Part shown: piece by piece, positions 7,254-14,808 of the stretch | Layout of the letters: each line of letters starts with the position of its first letter | Numbering within the stretch: the first letter of the stretch is position 1 | Origin: Phosphoribacter sp044220725 | Lineage (GTDB): Bacteria > Actinomycetota > Actinomycetes > Actinomycetales > Dermatophilaceae | NCBI GenBank assembly: GCA_044220725.1 | Contig: JBGAQN010000037.1 | Span: forward strand, 1 to 25,497 | Length of the DNA: 25,497 bases | Reading direction: 5' to 3' | Translations under genes and position numbers: made by a program | The notes under the pieces: model-generated | Database searches by the model: none | What the model saw: the letters and a program-made list of their open reading frames with translations, nothing else | Told to the model about the DNA's origin: nothing

Positions 7254-7925
7254 TCAGAGGATGAGACCCGGATCCCAGCGCCACGTCGACATGATCGCGT
7301 CGAAGAGCCCGACAAGGTGGTCGATGATGGCCTCGGGCAGTTCTGGAGTGCGCATCGCCGTGAACGAGGCCATCACCCACAAGGCCGCGTCGCCCGGCAC
7401 CGGCCAGACGTAGTCGACTCGAACACCCTCCAACTGCGGATTGGCCTCGGACGCGTCCGCCGTGACCGGGCGCACCGATCGGACCGCGGGCCCAGCTGGC
7501 ATAAGGCGCACCTCGGCGGCCGGCAGCGTGGCCGCCAGATTGGCGGTCAACGAGGCAACGAGGGCTTCGGCGCCCTTGGCGGCCAGGTCGGGAGGCGGCG
7601 CGGTGGCGAACCTCCGGACCGCGACGAGGAACGACGCCGGGATCGGTATGCCGCGCACGCCTCCCAACGGCAGGTAGAGGTCGAGTGCGCCCCCGTCACG
7701 CGCTTGGCGCCAGGCCGCGTGGGCCTGAGAGCGCGCTTGGGCGACGACCGGCGCGAGAGCGGGGTCGTAGCTGCGCGGCAGGACCCGGTCGAGCTCGACA
7801 TCGAGCCTGGCCCGCCCCGTGTCGGTGCGGGTGTCCAGGCGCAGCCATCCGGGCGGCAGCAGGAGCCGATAGCCGACGGCCGTGTCGGGCACATCGCGCA
7901 ACAACGGGGCGTCGTCGTCAGTCAC
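7254..7925 (-). CDS. Protein of unknown function, 223 aa, last gene of accessory operon
   Basis: Not recognised. A soluble-looking 223-residue protein without signal peptide or membrane helix. It opens with a GYRLLLPPGWLRLD segment, has a central Gly-Ile-Pro turn (RGIPIPASF, ATA codon within the iterated motif), and a C-terminal part with VRVDYVWPVPGDAALWV followed by an amphipathic helix (IDHLVGLFDAIM). The GTG start overlaps the preceding gene by eight bases, so it is translationally coupled. The preceding gene encodes a protein of identical length that also has a YVWP motif near its end; the two may be distant paralogues. Its position downstream of a predicted type VII secreted protein allows an accessory or immunity role, but that is only inference. 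Confidence 0.75.
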   Translation of the reverse strand: MTDDDAPLLRDVPDTAVGYRLLLPPGWLRLDTRTDTGRARLDVELDRVLPRSYDPALAPVVAQARSQAHAAWRQARDGGALDLYLPLGGVRGIPIPASFLVAVRRFATAPPPDLAAKGAEALVASLTANLAATLPAAEVRLMPAGPAVRSVRPVTADASEANPQLEGVRVDYVWPVPGDAALWVMASFTAMRTPELPEAIIDHLVGLFDAIMSTWRWDPGLIL

Positions 7926-8589
7926 TGCTCTCCATCCGAAGCGTCATGGCCAACACGTCGATGTCCGGCTCGGCCCCGATGACTTGCCGGGGTGACCCAC
8001 TGGCCCAGAGGCGCACGATCCCCAGGGTCGGGCGACCGTCGTCGAGCAGGCGGATCGGCCAGACATAGGCCAACGTCGCGTGGACTTCGGCCAGCCCGTC
8101 GGCCTCGTGAGCACTGTAAGTGAGGCCGCGCAGGCCCGAGCCGAGGGCGGGCGAAGAGACCTTTTCAATGATCGGGGCCTCGATGGCGCCGGGCACACCA
8201 TCACCACAGTGCGCCCGCATCTCCTCCGGGCCACCGCCTCGCAGAGCGGGAAAGCCACTGAGGATCAACACCGTCGGGTAGTCACGAAGGCGGGGCCAGT
8301 GAATCCACTTGTGCAGCCAGAACGGGTCCCAACTGGGATAGTCGAGGCTGCCGAGGGTCCGCAGGATCCGCCCGATGGCTGCCGCTTTCGGACCGGCCGG
8401 ATCGTCGGCCGGCGTGAGGAACCGGCTGCCTGCCACCGTCACCCAGCGCTCGAACTGCTCGGCTCCCGTGCTGGGGATTCGCCGGCTGGGAGGTGCGGGG
8501 ATCCACCGGCTGGGGTCGCACGTCGCGGTGAACAAGCCCCCGGGTTGCGGTGGCGGATCACCCCCGGGGGGTATGCCGTCCCGCCTCAC
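7918..8589 (-). CDS. Protein of unknown function, 223 aa, middle gene of accessory operon
   Basis: Not recognised. A 223-residue, tryptophan- and proline-rich protein (WDPFWLHKWIHWPRLRDYPTV in the middle, then LILSGFPALRGGGPEEM) without an evident signal peptide. The C-terminal third contains AEVHATLAYVWPIRLLDDG, where YVWP is shared with the next gene. GTG at 8589 overlaps the upstream membrane-protein stop by four bases, and the stop overlaps the next gene by eight. The tight packing of all three genes indicates one transcript. The N-terminus (DGIPPGGDPPPQPGG) is low complexity and includes an ATA codon in the iterated motif, so the true start could be further in. Confidence 0.7.
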   Translation of the reverse strand: MRRDGIPPGGDPPPQPGGLFTATCDPSRWIPAPPSRRIPSTGAEQFERWVTVAGSRFLTPADDPAGPKAAAIGRILRTLGSLDYPSWDPFWLHKWIHWPRLRDYPTVLILSGFPALRGGGPEEMRAHCGDGVPGAIEAPIIEKVSSPALGSGLRGLTYSAHEADGLAEVHATLAYVWPIRLLDDGRPTLGIVRLWASGSPRQVIGAEPDIDVLAMTLRMESSD

Positions 8590-9059
8590 CGGGGCTTCCG
8601 CCTGGTAGCCCTATCAGCGGCCAGCACCCGGCATCGATGCCGCCAGAGGCTGAACGCCGAGATCCGTCCGGCGGGAACCCCGGCCGCGTGGAAGGCCGGG
8701 GACGCGATCCTCGGAGCAAGCAGGTCCAGCGCGATGACGACCAGCACCCCCAGAACTACCCCTAGGGACCGGGTCGCCAATGCGACGGCGACCGACGGGA
8801 TCAGGGCGGTGCGCATCATGATGATCACATCGGCAGATCGCCGCTCAGGGGCCCACCACCAGGGCAGCAACACGAGCGGCCCGGCGATCCCCGGCAGGGC
8901 GATCAGCCAGGGGGTCCAGGCGTCCTGGGCGCGCAGCCACCCCAGCATGAGCGCAATCACACCGAGGACCCCGGCGACAACGCACCCCCGCAGGACATGT
9001 TCGACCCACGTCCGCGCACCGGGGGGATCCGCGCCCGGTATGCCGTGAAACGTCGCCAC
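8586..9059 (-). CDS. Small multi-pass membrane protein, first gene of accessory operon
   Basis: Not recognised as a family. The 157 residues hold three to four predicted transmembrane segments: GCVVAGVLGVIALMLGWL, then WTPWLIALPGIAGPLVLLPWWW, then a long stretch ending GVVLGVLVVIALDLL. The C-terminal tail is basic (WRHRCRVLAADRATRRKPR). The frame is open to 9203. I chose GTG at 9059 because a TACGCT box lies six bases upstream and the residues further upstream look non-coding. Four-base overlap with the next gene. A membrane partner for the two 223-residue proteins is plausible from context only. Confidence 0.65.
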   Translation of the reverse strand: MATFHGIPGADPPGARTWVEHVLRGCVVAGVLGVIALMLGWLRAQDAWTPWLIALPGIAGPLVLLPWWWAPERRSADVIIMMRTALIPSVAVALATRSLGVVLGVLVVIALDLLAPRIASPAFHAAGVPAGRISAFSLWRHRCRVLAADRATRRKPR

Positions 9060-9071
9060 GGCGCCAGCGTA
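9060..9071 (-). promoter_or_regulatory. Putative -10 box for leaderless three-gene accessory operon
   Basis: Minus-strand TACGCT (9066-9071), six bases, then GTG at 9059. The same TACGCT hexamer precedes the lipoprotein gene at 14913 and the methyltransferase gene at 23374. Confidence 0.5.
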
Positions 9072-9213
9072 ACGCCCGATGTCTGCGACCTCCTGGCGAC
9101 GCCCATGGCGGGCCCCTGGTGAACCCCGTCGCGGCGTCATACCCCTGGCGGTGTCCGATGAGAGGTCACGCCCAGCGACCCACCCTCGCCGTTCACGCAC
9201 CATGAAGGCACCG

Positions 9214-9261
9214 ATGACGGCGCCATTCCTGCTGTCCCCACGACAGCGGCGGCGCCGTCAT
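9214..9261. terminator. Long interrupted hairpin in the 9060-9412 gap
   Basis: Outer arms ATGACGGCGCC (9214-9224) and GGCGCCGTCAT (9251-9261), inner arms GCTGTC (9231-9236) and GACAGC (9242-9247) with a 5-base loop. It lies about 150 bases past the stop of the 467-residue secreted protein and before the next operon's promoter, so it may end transcription of the former. Apart from this hairpin and the promoter box at 9066, I see nothing in the 353-bp gap; the short frames across it lack coding character. Confidence 0.5.
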
Positions 9262-9412
9262 AGGCGCCGTCAAGTGTCACGACGCCCACAGCGCCCACGC
9301 TCGCCGCCGCGTGGGCACGACGCCGTCACCCCGACGGCCGGCTCAGGTGGCACAGGGCGGTCGCTGCGCGACGCGCCGGAGCGTCTGACCGCCGGGGCTC
9401 CGCTTGAAGCAG

Positions 9413-10816
9413 CTAGCGGTGCAGGCTGCCCCATTCCCAGACGAACGACTCCGAGAAGTCCTCCCACCACTCGGGCGCGAGCTCGGACACGATGGGCGCA
9501 CCCACGTCCACGGCGAGCCCCGCGCGGAAGACGTTCGCGGCCCTGGAGACAGCCGCCTCAGCGGTCCTGATGCTGGCGGCAGTCGCCTCCTCCAAACCCC
9601 GCAGGTATGCCGCGTCGTTGGCGACCTGCACGGCAATGCGGGCGACCTCGTCATCGGCATATCGCAGAACGTCGCCGACCCCGACGGTCACCTTCTCCAC
9701 CAGCTTCGCTTCCTCGGCGGCAAGGCGCACCTCGGCGGCCTCGGCCTGCCCGGCCCTCGCCACCGCCAGCGCCTCGTCCTCAAGTCTCGTAGCCTTGCCC
9801 CATTGCCAGATCTTCCACCACGGGATCGCCGCCCGAGCCTTGGCCAGCTCGTCGACCTCGGCCGCAGCCTTGGCGAGAATAGGTGCGGCGGCCCTTTCGC
9901 CGGCCACGGTCGCCGCTTCGACGCGAACGGCTCCCGCCGCCTCCTTGGCGCCTACGCTGAGGAACTTCCCCGCGCCGAACGTTGCCAGGGAGAAGGCATC
10001 GAGACCGACATCCAGCCACGACCCGGTGCCGCTGGCCGCTTGGCCGGTATGCAGCAGGAGCGAAGCCGATGTCGCCCCGATCCCGACCCAGGTGGCGACC
10101 GCCACCAAACCCGCACCCGCCGCGATGTTGAGGCCGGGCACAACGAGGCACACGACGAGGGCGACCATGGCGACGACCCCGAGGACCTTGCAGATCCCGT
10201 CGATGAGTTCCTTGTGCTCGGCGAACCAGTCCTTGACGTTGTCCCACCAGGAATCGGTCAACCCGTCCTGGCTCGCGCCCTCGATCTTGTCGGCGACGCG
10301 TTGCGCCGCCCGGTCACGGCGGTCTTCCAGATCCGTCAACCGTCGCCGAGCCGTCGTCAGCTCACCTCGCAGCGCCTCGCCCTGGCGCTGACGACGAAGC
10401 GAGTCGGCCTTCTGTTCGTCGGTCATCTGGTCAGAGGGGACCGTCACCACGACGAGGCGATCCAGACCACGTTGGGCCTCTTGGGCGTCGTCGAGCAGCC
10501 GTTCGGCCTCCTGCTGGAAACCCAGCAACTCGGGCGACCACGCCCTGAGCAGCCCCCCGACCTCGCGATAGCGGCCCTTGATCTTGCCCAGATCGTCTTT
10601 CACCGCCCGGCAGGCCTCTTCCAGGGTGCCGACATACCCACCCTTCAGCCCGGCTGATCCCTGGGCAATCTTGGCGAGTTCGCTGATCTGGCGTTCGATT
10701 TCGTCGGCGACGGCCTGGAACTTGCGGCCGGCCGCGTCGATCGTTTCGTCGTCGCCGGGGGTTGGGTCGTGCGCGCACAGCGGCTGCCAATGCGTCGATC
10801 GCGCGATGCTGCTCAT
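9413..10816 (-). CDS. Predicted type VII secretion substrate, 467 aa, with central hydrophobic region
   Basis: N-terminal helical region (about 25-120) rich in heptad-like Leu/Glu/Arg resembles the putative T7SS-signal helical hairpin of actinobacterial WXG-type proteins. A charged coiled coil follows at 130-178. Next comes the recurring segment SWWDNVKDWFAEHKELIDG (189-207), then a strongly hydrophobic stretch (208-256, two possible helices), then LDVGLDAFSLATFGAGKFLS (268-287). The last 150 residues are Ala-rich helices ending with an aromatic tail (EWWEDFSESFVWEWGSLHR). This is the architecture of large secreted effectors such as WXG polymorphic toxins, but I recognise no toxin domain. The ATG overlaps the WXG100-like gene by four bases. 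No secretion ATPase (EccC) or other T7SS core gene lies in the window. Cytoplasmic or membrane retention cannot be excluded. Confidence 0.75.
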   Translation of the reverse strand: MSSIARSTHWQPLCAHDPTPGDDETIDAAGRKFQAVADEIERQISELAKIAQGSAGLKGGYVGTLEEACRAVKDDLGKIKGRYREVGGLLRAWSPELLGFQQEAERLLDDAQEAQRGLDRLVVVTVPSDQMTDEQKADSLRRQRQGEALRGELTTARRRLTDLEDRRDRAAQRVADKIEGASQDGLTDSWWDNVKDWFAEHKELIDGICKVLGVVAMVALVVCLVVPGLNIAAGAGLVAVATWVGIGATSASLLLHTGQAASGTGSWLDVGLDAFSLATFGAGKFLSVGAKEAAGAVRVEAATVAGERAAAPILAKAAAEVDELAKARAAIPWWKIWQWGKATRLEDEALAVARAGQAEAAEVRLAAEEAKLVEKVTVGVGDVLRYADDEVARIAVQVANDAAYLRGLEEATAASIRTAEAAVSRAANVFRAGLAVDVGAPIVSELAPEWWEDFSESFVWEWGSLHR

Positions 10817-11127
10817 CGCGGCCTATCCGGGCCGCCGGCACTGGGGCCGACCTCCTGGAACGAGTCGGCTCCGCTCTGGTCCTGGGCCCGGAACGAGGCA
10901 GCGACCGATCGGAAGGTCGACTCGGTCTTCTGCAGCCGCTCGACGAGGTCCTTGGCGTGCCGGTCCCAGTTGCCACCGAACTCCCCCAAGGCACGTTCGA
11001 TCGCCGCCGACCCCATCGCCCTGCCGTAGCGACTCTTGATGCTCACCGCGTCGTTGAATTCGCCAGCGATGCGCCGAAGCGCGTTCGCGCTGTCGGTGAG
11101 CACCTCGTAGTTGACCTCAAGCGACAC
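10813..11127 (-). CDS. WXG100/ESAT-6-like small helical protein
   Basis: A 104-residue predicted helix-turn-helix-hairpin protein. The first helix is about residues 6-45, then a turn with GGNW54-D-R where canonical members have W-x-G. A second helix follows with F79-x-x-x-D83, resembling the YxxxD/E type VII secretion signal with Phe for Tyr. The tail is Gly/Pro rich. I chose GTG at 11127 because AGAGGG lies about seven bases upstream and the residues before it look non-coding. Small proteins like this are usually encoded just before their larger secreted partner, as here with a four-base overlap. The W-D-R turn makes the family assignment probable rather than certain. Confidence 0.7.
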   Translation of the reverse strand: MSLEVNYEVLTDSANALRRIAGEFNDAVSIKSRYGRAMGSAAIERALGEFGGNWDRHAKDLVERLQKTESTFRSVAASFRAQDQSGADSFQEVGPSAGGPDRPR

Positions 11128-11175
11128 TCGTCGACCCTCTCGTCCGGACGTGAAGGAGTTTGGCACCGTCCGCTA

Positions 11176-11221
11176 CCCGCCGCCAGTCCGTACTCATACT
11201 CAGGCGGCGGGCGCTCGCCCG
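11176..11221. terminator. Inverted repeats between ispF and the WXG100-like gene
   Basis: Two alternative structures share bases: CCCGCCGCC (11176-11184) with GGCGGCGGG (11203-11211), and CGGGCG (11208-11213) with CGCCCG (11216-11221), the latter touching the ispF stop. They are mutually exclusive. The 95-bp gap holds no other clear signal apart from the ribosome binding site of the WXG100-like gene. Confidence 0.45.
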
Positions 11222-11222
11222 G

Positions 11223-11729
11223 TTACGGCGTCGACCGGACGGCATACACCAAGGCGGTGGCGACAGCCGCGAGCCCTTCGCCGCGACCGGTGAGGCCAAG
11301 CCCGTCGGTCGAGGTGCCCGACACGGTGACCGGCGCGCCGCAGGCGGCTGACATGGCCGCTTGGGCGAGGTCCCGCCGACTGCCCACCCGCGGCCGGTTG
11401 CCGATCACCTGCACCGCCACATTGCCGATCTCGAACCCGGCCGCGCGGACCAGACGCGCGGCCTCGGCGAGCAGAGCGAGTCCGGAGGCGCCGGCATACT
11501 CGGGCCGGTCGGTGCCGAAATGGGTGCCGAGGTCGCCGATCCCCGCAGCTCCGAACAGGGCATCGCACGCGGCGTGGCAGGCGACGTCGGCGTCGGAGTG
11601 TCCGTCCAGCCCGCGCTCCCCGGGCCACAGGAGGCCGGCAACCCACAGCTCCCGCTCGCTGTCCTCGGACGCGAACGCGTGGACGTCGACCCCGATGCCG
11701 ACGCGCGGCAGCACTGGCGGTTCAGTCAT
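11223..11729 (-). CDS. ispF: 2-C-methyl-D-erythritol 2,4-cyclodiphosphate synthase
   Basis: Fifth enzyme of the non-mevalonate isoprenoid pathway; cyclises CDP-methylerythritol phosphate to the cyclodiphosphate with release of CMP. 168 residues, standard length. Metal-binding and active-site motifs are present: VGIGVDVHAF near the start, LDGHSDADVACHAACDALFGA, GDLGTHF, and a C-terminal SGTSTDGLGLTGRGEGLAA. ATG at 11729 overlaps the upstream P-loop gene by eight bases. In most actinobacteria ispF directly follows ispD; here three unrelated genes separate them, although all run in the same direction and may still share a transcript. Two TAT-GCC (Tyr-Ala) codon pairs coincide with iterated motif copies at 11241 and 11493. 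Confidence 0.95.
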   Translation of the reverse strand: MTEPPVLPRVGIGVDVHAFASEDSERELWVAGLLWPGERGLDGHSDADVACHAACDALFGAAGIGDLGTHFGTDRPEYAGASGLALLAEAARLVRAAGFEIGNVAVQVIGNRPRVGSRRDLAQAAMSAACGAPVTVSGTSTDGLGLTGRGEGLAAVATALVYAVRSTP

Positions 11730-12279
11730 GGTGGCAGGGTGCCACAGCGAGACCTGCCGGGACGGCTGCCACGACCCGATCCGCCGCCTGCCCCACCGAC
11801 AGGTATGCCGTGTCCACCCGAACGTCCGGCTCCCACGGCTCGTAGTCGCGAGCCTGCACCGCGGCCCAGGTCGGCAGGGTCAACCCAGGCACGTCGGTCA
11901 CCCGGGTCTCGACCCGGGCGCGGTGCTGGGCCAGGTCCGAGCAGACCACCTCGACCTGCACGGCTGGCACCCCAGCAGCAGCGGCAACCCCCAGCCAGGC
12001 GTCCCGGGTGATCGCCAGCGGGTTGACCGAGTCGGCGACCACCGACAGATCGAGCGCGAGCTGGTCGGCGGCCACGGCATACCCGACCTCGTAGCCGGCC
12101 ACGATGACCGGTGAGCCGAAGTCCTCGCTGCGGGAGATGGCCGTCTCGATCGAGTCGATCCGCAGATGCGCAGCGTGCAGCCGACGGGCCACCTCGCGGG
12201 CCACCGTGGTCTTGCCGACCCCCGGCAGCCCGCCCATGATGACGAGAATCGTTGCCGCCGAACCGGATCGGTCAGACAC
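11722..12279 (-). CDS. P-loop AAA/kinase-like protein
   Basis: A 185-residue nucleotide-binding protein with Walker A GGLPGVGKTT about residues 14-23, followed by VAREVARRL and a region (LRIDSIETAI) where adenylylsulfate- or chloramphenicol-type kinases place acceptor-binding residues. It ends with VDTAYLSVGQAADRVVAAV. These features fit the small zeta/APS-kinase-like family that phosphorylates small molecules, but the substrate is unknown. I chose GTG at 12279 because it overlaps the SDR stop by eight bases and gives the right distance to the P-loop. The frame extends to 12744, but that part is antiparallel noise over the SDR gene. It lies between the SDR and ispF, splitting the isoprenoid genes. 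Confidence 0.8.
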   Translation of the reverse strand: MSDRSGSAATILVIMGGLPGVGKTTVAREVARRLHAAHLRIDSIETAISRSEDFGSPVIVAGYEVGYAVAADQLALDLSVVADSVNPLAITRDAWLGVAAAAGVPAVQVEVVCSDLAQHRARVETRVTDVPGLTLPTWAAVQARDYEPWEPDVRVDTAYLSVGQAADRVVAAVPAGLAVAPCHHD

Positions 12280-13075
12280 TCCCACGACGATCCCAGTCGA
12301 TCGGCGCGCGGATGACCTTGTGCGGGGCGGCCTGGGCGACCGGTTTGACGACAAGTCGGTCGATGTTGACGTGTTGCGGCAGGCGCACGCAGAAGGCGAT
12401 GCACTCGGCGACATCGGCGGCCACGAGCGGGCGGTCGACACCGGCATACACGGCGTCGGCGCGGGCTTGGTCGCCGTGGAAGCGGGTGAGCGAGAAGCCG
12501 TCCGTCCACACCATCCCCGGGTCGATCTCGACGACCCGGATCGGCTCGCCGGCCAGCTCGAGCCGCAGCGTCTCGACGACTGCGGTCGCGCCGTGCTTGG
12601 CCGCCGTGTAGCCCGCCCCACCCTCATAGACGAGCAGCCCGGCGATGGACGAGACAACGACGATGGTGCCGCCGGTTGGGGACCGGCGCAGGGCGGGCAG
12701 GAACGCCTGAGTGACGTGCAGGACGCCGATGACGTTCGACTCATACATCGCCCGCCACTCCTCGGGCTTGCCGTCCTCGACCCGCTCGGCGCCGATCGCG
12801 CCGCCGGCGTTGTTGACCAGGACGTCGCACGGGCCGATCTCGGCGGCTGCTGCGGCCACGCTCTCGGCGTCCGCGACGTCCATCACCACCGCGCGGGCGC
12901 TGACCTGGGGGTATGCCGTGCCGATCGCCTCAGCGGTTGCCTCCAGGGGTTCTCGGCGCCGGCCACAGACGACGACGTCGAGCCCGTCTTGGGCGAGGCG
13001 TTCGGCGGTGGCGGCCCCAATCCCGGTGCCCCCACCGGTGATGACGGCGACCGGTCGCCTCGTGGTGCTCTGCAT
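12272..13075 (-). CDS. Short-chain dehydrogenase/reductase (SDR)
   Basis: A 267-residue NAD(P)-dependent oxidoreductase. The cofactor motif TGGGTGIG is near the N-terminus, NNAGG marks the central strand, and the catalytic triad is visible as VVVSSIAG and Y-TAA-K (GYTAAKHG). PGMVWTDGF follows. An Arg-rich CGRRRE segment after the second strand suggests NADP preference. The substrate is not predictable. I chose ATG at 13075 because a TACCCT box lies six bases upstream and the family start (MQSTTRRPVAVITGG) fits. The frame runs on to 13429, over the lipoprotein gene. Overlaps the next gene by eight bases. Confidence 0.9.
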   Translation of the reverse strand: MQSTTRRPVAVITGGGTGIGAATAERLAQDGLDVVVCGRRREPLEATAEAIGTAYPQVSARAVVMDVADAESVAAAAAEIGPCDVLVNNAGGAIGAERVEDGKPEEWRAMYESNVIGVLHVTQAFLPALRRSPTGGTIVVVSSIAGLLVYEGGAGYTAAKHGATAVVETLRLELAGEPIRVVEIDPGMVWTDGFSLTRFHGDQARADAVYAGVDRPLVAADVAECIAFCVRLPQHVNIDRLVVKPVAQAAPHKVIRAPIDWDRRGSV

Positions 13076-13087
13076 GAGGCCAGGGTA
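13076..13087 (-). promoter_or_regulatory. Putative -10 box for leaderless SDR gene
   Basis: Minus-strand TACCCT (13082-13087), then six bases, then ATG at 13075, no ribosome binding site. It suggests the SDR, kinase and ispF genes have their own promoter in addition to any read-through from carD-ispD. Confidence 0.45.
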
Positions 13088-13125
13088 TGTCGCTCCGTGC
13101 TGTCGGCGCCGATCCAGGCAGTCGG

Positions 13126-13422
13126 CTAGTGCCCCGTGGGCGGTGGTGACAGTGGTCCGGTTGCCCGTGGCGTCGGGGTGCTCATGGGGGCGGTGATAAA
13201 CACGCCATCCCGCACCACCATCAACTCGTGAAGACTCATGACGGATCCGGATGAATCCTGGAGATAGTCGGCAACCGCCGCTGTGGGCACAGGCGTCGGC
13301 GTATAGGCCGCCACCGTCGGGCTCCCCGTGCAGGCCCCAAGAGGAGTGACCACCGCGAGCATCGCAGGCAGCACGAGCCTCGCTGAGGCCGTCGATCCCA
13401 GTCTGGCGGCGCCCCGCGCCAT
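13126..13422 (-). CDS. Small putative lipoprotein, 98 aa
   Basis: Not recognised beyond its export signal. The N-terminus carries a basic stretch and a hydrophobic core (ARLVLPAMLAVVTP) ending with the lipobox L-G-A-C31, so lipid attachment at Cys31 and anchoring outside the membrane are predicted. The mature ~68 residues are Thr/Pro-rich (TGSPTVAAYTPTPVPT), with a central SSGSVMSLHELMVVRDGVFI segment and a Pro-rich end (SPPPTGH). The ATG shares one base with the ispD stop (TGATG), so it is translationally coupled to ispD. Its presence between ispD and ispF is unusual. Confidence 0.65.
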   Translation of the reverse strand: MARGAARLGSTASARLVLPAMLAVVTPLGACTGSPTVAAYTPTPVPTAAVADYLQDSSGSVMSLHELMVVRDGVFITAPMSTPTPRATGPLSPPPTGH

Positions 13423-14117
13423 CAGACACCGGCCCGGTTCTGAGTCCCCAGAATGGGTTCCACGGTGGCCAAATCAGCGGGGGTGGTCACCTTGAGCGCG
13501 GCGGGGTCGCCCGGGACGGTGCCGACCCGCAGCCCGAGGCGCTCGACCAGGCCTGCGTCGTCGGTGGCCAGGCTCCCGTGCAGCCGGTGGGCCCCCAGCA
13601 GCACGTCACGCCGGAAGCCTTGCGGCGTTTGCACGATCCGCAGCGTGTCCCGGTCGGCCGTGCGCACGACGAACCCATCGGCGTCGACCACCTTGACCGT
13701 GTCGATCACCGGCTGAACGGGCACGACCGCGGGTGTCTGGACGCTCACCGCCGCCGCCACCCGCTCGAAGACCTCGCTCGGGGCAAACGCCCGAGCCGCA
13801 TCGTGCACGAGGACCACCTCGCACTCGGCCGGCAACCACCTCACCGCCGCCAGGACGCTGTCGCCCCGCTCGGCTCCCCCCGGAACCACCTGGACAGGTA
13901 TGCCGTGCTCGCCCCGCAACGCGTCGATGGCCTCATTCGCGTCGTCGAGATGGGTCGCAGGCGCGGCGACCACGACGGCAGCTGGGCGGGAACGCAACGC
14001 TGCGCGGACGGCATACCAAAGCAGGGGGCGACCAGCGACGGTGACGAAGGCCTTCGGGACGTTCGCGCCCAGCCGCGAGCCGGAGCCCGCGGCAACGATG
14101 ACCACGCCAACAGCCAT
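13422..14117 (-). CDS. ispD: 2-C-methyl-D-erythritol 4-phosphate cytidylyltransferase
   Basis: Third enzyme of the non-mevalonate pathway; couples CTP to methylerythritol phosphate. 231 residues, standard length. The CTP-binding signature VIVAAGSGSRLGANVPKAF begins at about residue 6, with VLVHDAARAF in the middle, DTVKVVD and RDTLRIVQTPQGFRRDVLL further on, and LATDDAGLVERLG near the end. ATG at 14117 is 26 bases downstream of the carD stop, so it belongs to the carD operon, as in other actinobacteria. A Gly-Ile-Pro with the rare ATA codon falls on the iterated motif at 13898. Confidence 0.95.
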   Translation of the reverse strand: MAVGVVIVAAGSGSRLGANVPKAFVTVAGRPLLWYAVRAALRSRPAAVVVAAPATHLDDANEAIDALRGEHGIPVQVVPGGAERGDSVLAAVRWLPAECEVVLVHDAARAFAPSEVFERVAAAVSVQTPAVVPVQPVIDTVKVVDADGFVVRTADRDTLRIVQTPQGFRRDVLLGAHRLHGSLATDDAGLVERLGLRVGTVPGDPAALKVTTPADLATVEPILGTQNRAGV

Positions 14118-14143
14118 GGCGGGCTCCGATCAGCCGGACCGGC

Positions 14144-14626
14144 TCAGGACGCGAGAACCTCGTCGAGGATGGACTCGGCCTTCTCCTCGTTGGTCTTCTC
14201 GGCCAGCGCGAGCTCGGAGACGAGGATCTGGCGGGCCTTGGCGAGCATGCGCTTCTCGCCGGCCGAGAGGCCACGGTCCTTGTCGCGGCGCCACAGGTCG
14301 CGGACGACCTCGGCGACCTTGATGACATCGCCAGAGGCGAGCTTCTCCAGGTTGGCCTTGTAACGGCGCGACCAGTTGGTCGGCTCCTCGGTGTAGGCGG
14401 CGCGCAGCACCTGGAACACCCGGTCGAGACCCTCTTGCCCGACGACATCGCGGACGCCGATGTCCTCACAGCTGTCCGCGGGGACCTGAATGGTCAGATC
14501 GCCTTGAGCGACCTTGAGCGTGAGATAGAGCCGCTCCACTCCCTTGATCGTGCGGGTGTTGATTTCCTCGATCAGTGCTGCACCGTGGTGCGGGTACACG
14601 ACCGTCTCGCCGACCTTGAAGACCAT
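14144..14626 (-). CDS. carD: CarD-family RNA polymerase-binding transcription factor
   Basis: Stabilises open promoter complexes by binding the RNA polymerase beta subunit and the upstream edge of the bubble, especially at rRNA promoters. 160 residues, family length. The N-terminal Tudor-like RNA-polymerase interaction domain is MVFKVGETVVYPHHGAALIE through about residue 55. The helical DNA-binding domain has NWSRRYKANLEKLASGD and the conserved tryptophan in VVRDLWRRDKDRGLS. ATG at 14626 is preceded by AAAGGGG about ten bases upstream. ispD follows by 26 bases, the usual linkage. The gene is divergent from the LpqE-like lipoprotein, also as in mycobacteria. Confidence 0.97.
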   Translation of the reverse strand: MVFKVGETVVYPHHGAALIEEINTRTIKGVERLYLTLKVAQGDLTIQVPADSCEDIGVRDVVGQEGLDRVFQVLRAAYTEEPTNWSRRYKANLEKLASGDVIKVAEVVRDLWRRDKDRGLSAGEKRMLAKARQILVSELALAEKTNEEKAESILDEVLAS

Positions 14627-14808
14627 ATGGTGTTAACCCCTTTCGCGACCCCCAGGATACCACGCACCCACCGACAGCCGCACGCCGATCTCAGCGTTTG
14701 TGCAGGTCAGAGGCCATACCGGGGTGTCCGAAGGGTCGAGACGGGCCTTGACAACGGCCGGTCTGCGTGCATCCCGCCCGCCCGTCGGTGCGCTCGCCGG
14801 GTCCGCGG

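Noticed and set aside
8080..9048. Plus-strand open frame of 322 codons
   Set aside because: Antisense to the three-gene accessory operon, which is tightly overlapped and has a plausible promoter. The antisense product shows no domain.
9404..10657. Plus-strand open frame of 417 codons
   Set aside because: Antisense to the 467-residue predicted secreted protein. The sense protein has a coherent helical and hydrophobic pattern and a four-base overlap with its neighbour; the antisense one has neither.
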